From: DASYAN01 sp036501345
Lineage (GTDB): Bacteria > Chloroflexota > Ktedonobacteria > Ktedonobacterales > Ktedonobacteraceae
Reading direction: 5' to 3'
Length of the DNA: 7,224 nucleotides
NCBI GenBank assembly: GCA_036501345.1
Contig: DASYAN010000214.1
Coordinates: 1-7,224, forward strand
A program made the position numbers and the translations under genes. The notes under the pieces were generated by a model. The model saw nothing but the letters and a program-made list of their open reading frames with translations. It ran no database searches and was not told the DNA's origin. This document shows positions 5,147-7,224 of the stretch, piece by piece. Every line of letters begins with the position of its first letter. Position 1 is the first letter of the stretch.

Positions 5147-5911
5147 ATGTCAGGACATTCAAAGTGGGCACAGATTCGCCGATCAAAGGGTGTCAATGAT
5201 GCACGCCGAGGACAACTTTTCACCCAACTTGGCCGCGAAATCGTGGTCGCTGTACGCGAAGGTGGCAGCGGAGATCCCAACACAAACTTTCGCTTGCGCA
5301 TGGCAGTACAACGCGCACGTGATGCCAATATGCCTTTAGAAAACATCGAGCGCACCATCAAGCGCACGCTAGGGGGTGCAGAAGGCAACAACCTGGAAGA
5401 GATTACCTACGAAGGTTATGGTCCAGGTGGCACTGCGATTCTCGTTCAGACACTGACAGAGAATCGTAACCGCACTGTTGCAGAAGTTCGCAACGCATTT
5501 AACCGTAATGCTGGAAACATGGGAGAAACGGGTTGCGTCAACTGGCTCTTTGAAGCCAAGGGTATTATTGAAGTCGAACTGCAAAAACATGATCCCGATG
5601 AACTTTCTTTGGAAGTCATTGATTTTGGAGCCGATGATGTCGAACCAGCAAACCCCGGCGACGAGATATTGACGGTATATACTGACCCAGCAGATGTGGA
5701 AAAAGTACGCAAGGCATTAGAAGCCAAGAAATATAACGTGTTGAAGTCGGAAAGCATTATGGCCCCCAAGACCAAAGTTGAGTTGGCTGATGAAAAAGTA
5801 GCACACCAGGCCATTCGCCTAATCGAAAAACTCGAGGACCTGGACGACGTCCAGAATGTGTATACCAATGCCGACTTCCCAGAAGAATTTGCAGCATCTT
5901 ATAATGCATAA
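5147..5911 (+). CDS. yebC: YebC/PmpR/TACO1-family protein
   Basis: YebC-family proteins were long annotated as DNA-binding transcriptional regulators. Members are also known as translation factors that help ribosomes through difficult stretches such as polyproline, like mitochondrial TACO1. The 254-residue product is full length and strongly conserved: MSGHSKWAQI at 1-10, DARRGQLFTQLGREI at 18-32, NFRLRMAVQRARDANMPLENI at 47-67, EGYGPGGTA at 89-97, TENRNRTVAEVR at 103-114 and CVNWLF at 129-134. The ATG at 5147-5149 has AGGAG (5133-5137) nine bases upstream. It heads the rightward group, 27 bp before the ruvC ATG, a conserved yebC-ruvC pairing in many bacteria. Nothing looks truncated. The family is certain; which of the two roles dominates here cannot be told from sequence. 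Confidence 0.97.
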   Translation: MSGHSKWAQIRRSKGVNDARRGQLFTQLGREIVVAVREGGSGDPNTNFRLRMAVQRARDANMPLENIERTIKRTLGGAEGNNLEEITYEGYGPGGTAILVQTLTENRNRTVAEVRNAFNRNAGNMGETGCVNWLFEAKGIIEVELQKHDPDELSLEVIDFGADDVEPANPGDEILTVYTDPADVEKVRKALEAKKYNVLKSESIMAPKTKVELADEKVAHQAIRLIEKLEDLDDVQNVYTNADFPEEFAASYNA

Positions 5912-5938
5912 GTTTCGGGTGCCAGGGAGGTGGAGCTT

Positions 5939-6475
5939 ATGAATCGCAACAGTAAAATCCCAACTCCTCCTGGCACCCGCGTTGCCTTAGGGATTGATCC
6001 AGGCACAGCAATTGTTGGCTATGCCATAGTAATGGCACAAGGAAGTGAGCTGAGTTTGTTGGCATGCGACGTGATCCGCACTCCTGCCAAGATGCCACTC
6101 GCAGAACGCTTGGTGCGTATCTATAAAGAGCTAACCACGATCATTGCTAGACACAAGCCACAGGAAGCAGCCATGGAAGAGTTGTTTTTCGCCAAAAATG
6201 CACGGACAGCCATGACAGTTGGACAGGCTCGAGGCGTTGCTATGCTTGCATTGGCAAGCAACGGTCTCTCAATAGGCGAGTACACACCCAAGCAAGTCAA
6301 GCAAGCAGTAACTGGCTACGGAGGAGCTGATAAAAATCAAGTAGGGGAGATGGTGCGTATTTTGCTCAAGCTTTCAGCAATTCCACAACCTGATGATGCA
6401 GCCGATGCAGCCGCTATAGCCATCTGCCATTTGCATACGGCCTCCTATGCACAGGACCTTCTACCATACAATTGA
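5939..6475 (+). CDS. ruvC: Holliday junction resolvase RuvC
   Basis: RuvC is the dimeric metal-dependent endonuclease that cuts Holliday junctions symmetrically after RuvAB branch migration. The 178-residue product shows LGIDPGTAIVGYAI at 17-30 (catalytic D20), AMEELFFAKNARTAMTVGQARG at 78-99 (catalytic E80), YTPKQVKQAVTGYGGADKNQV at 115-135 and PDDAADAAAIAICH at 151-164 (catalytic D153 and D156), so the active-site acidic set is complete. I choose the ATG at 5939 because GGGAGG (5925-5930) lies eight bases upstream. The in-frame GTG at 5930 shares a base with that Shine-Dalgarno and would add only three residues. The N-terminus carries about 12 extra residues before the first strand. It follows yebC by 27 bp and precedes ruvA by 128 bp. 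Confidence 0.97.
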   Translation: MNRNSKIPTPPGTRVALGIDPGTAIVGYAIVMAQGSELSLLACDVIRTPAKMPLAERLVRIYKELTTIIARHKPQEAAMEELFFAKNARTAMTVGQARGVAMLALASNGLSIGEYTPKQVKQAVTGYGGADKNQVGEMVRILLKLSAIPQPDDAADAAAIAICHLHTASYAQDLLPYN

Positions 6476-6529
6476 ATTGAAAGCCGATTGACACTGAAAG
6501 CAAACCAATTTCCACTTATCCTATTTAAA

Positions 6530-6580
6530 AGGTAAAGAGTTACCTGCGTGTCAGAGCAGTCGTTACTGCAAATAGTAACT
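6530..6580 (+). promoter_or_regulatory. Two hairpins with interchangeable arms in the ruvA leader
   Basis: AGGTAA-agag-TTACCT (6530-6545) and GTTACT-gcaaat-AGTAAC (6562-6579) are both perfect 6-bp stems. The 3' side of the first (AGTTAC, 6538-6543) is also the exact complement of the 3' side of the second (GTAACT, 6575-6580), so the two hairpins and a third long-range pairing exclude each other. No T-run follows, so a translational or processing role would be likelier than termination. Inferred from sequence only. Confidence 0.35.
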
Positions 6581-6603
6581 AGAAGAGGTATGGTCCGTGG
6601 CTG

Positions 6604-7197
6604 ATGATTACAAGCATTCATGGGATACTTGAGGCTAGCCGAGTCGATCACGCAATTATTCGAGTCGGAGGTTTTGGTATACAAGTCTTCGCTCCATCTT
6701 CGACTCTGAATCGATTAACCGAACCCGGCATACAGGTTTCGCTCTATACTCATTTTCATATGCGCGAGGATGGGATAGCACTCTATGGCTTCTGGACAGA
6801 GGCAGACCGCGATGCATTCGAACAGTTGATTGCCATCAGCGGAGTTGGCCCCAAAGTAGCATTGTCATTACTGTCTGTGATGGATGCAGTAGCACTCTAT
6901 AAAGCTGTTGCAGATGAAGACCAGCAACGTCTGGGATTAGCTCGAGGCGTTGGCAAGAAACTTGCCGCTCATCTTATCTTAGAGTTAAAAGGGAAGCTGC
7001 CCTCGCTGGCGGCCATCAGTGGTGCACCCGGCGCGTCTCCAACAGGCAAAATACAGGCAGAAGTGCTAGAGGCTTTGATAGGACTGGGATTTTCTACCGC
7101 TGAAGCACAAGCCGCACTTGCCAAGATCCCACAAGATCAATCTATGACATTAGAGCAACAAGTAACCTATGCCCTCCGCACCTTTTCGCGCCAGTAA
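6604..7197 (+). CDS. ruvA: Holliday junction branch-migration complex subunit RuvA
   Basis: RuvA binds Holliday junctions as a tetramer and loads the RuvB motor for branch migration. The 197-residue product is full length with all three domains: an OB fold at about 1-62 (MITSIHGILEA at the start, MREDGIALYGF at 53-63), two helix-hairpin-helix motifs at about 78-90 (ISGVGPKVALSLL) and 114-125 (RGVGKKLAAHLI) followed by LELKGKL, a flexible Gly/Ala/Pro/Ser linker at about 134-148, and the RuvB-contacting domain III at 149-197 (EVLEALIGLGFSTAEAQAAL). In the second hairpin the usual GIGKKTAER reads GVGKKLAAH. The ATG at 6604 is preceded by AGAAGAGG, which is about 15 bases away, farther than ideal, and a four-codon frame ends on the start as TGATG. 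ruvB is not seen in the 27 bp that remain. Confidence 0.97.
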   Translation: MITSIHGILEASRVDHAIIRVGGFGIQVFAPSSTLNRLTEPGIQVSLYTHFHMREDGIALYGFWTEADRDAFEQLIAISGVGPKVALSLLSVMDAVALYKAVADEDQQRLGLARGVGKKLAAHLILELKGKLPSLAAISGAPGASPTGKIQAEVLEALIGLGFSTAEAQAALAKIPQDQSMTLEQQVTYALRTFSRQ

Positions 7198-7224
7198 AGT
7201 GCTCGTCGTCAAACCTAGATAGCA

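Noticed and set aside
5446..5868. 140-residue minus-strand reading frame inside yebC
   Set aside because: It lies opposite a highly conserved gene; Ser-rich antisense frames of this type are common shadows.
5930..5938. GTG at 5930 as the ruvC start
   Set aside because: It overlaps the GGGAGG Shine-Dalgarno that is ideally spaced for the ATG at 5939.
6488..6522. Perfect TTGACA in the ruvC-ruvA gap as a ruvA promoter
   Set aside because: The hexamers 16-18 bp downstream do not resemble TATAAT; the nearest weak match (TATCCT, 6517-6522) is 23 bp away.
1..7224. Possible defence, CRISPR, toxin-antitoxin or biosynthetic system
   Set aside because: All genes but one fall into well-known housekeeping families, and no repeat arrays, transposases or integrases were seen.

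Overview
This window is a stretch of bacterial housekeeping chromosome with ten protein genes in two divergent groups. Nine are complete, and a tenth runs off the left edge. The proteins look most like those of Chloroflexota, possibly a Ktedonobacteria-like lineage. This rests on the style of YebC (begins MSGHSKWAQIRRSKGV), TsaD (GVNHLEAHIYANW) and RimI, and on long Gln-, Pro- and Ser-containing loop inserts. The assignment is an inference from memory of these families, with no search behind it, and should be held at moderate confidence.

Minus strand, read right to left from about 4843 to 1: yraN (UPF0102 nuclease-fold protein), an unnamed coiled-coil/zinc-ribbon protein, then tsaE, tsaB, rimI and tsaD, and finally the 5' part of a ROK-family sugar kinase. 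TsaE, TsaB and TsaD are three core parts of the bacterial machine that puts the threonylcarbamoyl group on A37 of ANN-decoding tRNAs (t6A). The fourth part, TsaC/Sua5, is not in the window. RimI is the N-terminal acetyltransferase that commonly sits beside tsaB. Coupling is tight at tsaE/tsaB (ATGA overlap) and tsaD/ROK (7-bp gap, with the ROK Shine-Dalgarno overlapping the tsaD stop). It is looser elsewhere. I see an extended -10 promoter before tsaE and a good promoter straddling the rimI stop codon that would serve tsaD.

Plus strand, from 5147 to the right end: yebC (TACO1-family translation factor/regulator), ruvC (Holliday junction resolvase) and ruvA (Holliday junction branch-migration subunit), in the common yebC-ruvC-ruvA order. 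ruvB is not in the window. The 303-bp divergent region between yraN and yebC holds candidate promoters facing both ways and an inverted repeat.

No mobile gene, CRISPR, tRNA or rRNA was seen. The most unusual DNA is a compact palindromic element (about 1619-1682) between rimI and tsaD. It has perfect 13-bp inverted ends and TA at both borders, and it resembles a tiny non-autonomous insertion (MITE). Other points worth a look are paired hairpins before ruvA, a hairpin that encloses the yraN start codon, surface-loop inserts shared by TsaD, RimI and TsaE, and a changed SGGHT motif in TsaD. I found no convincing new multi-gene system.
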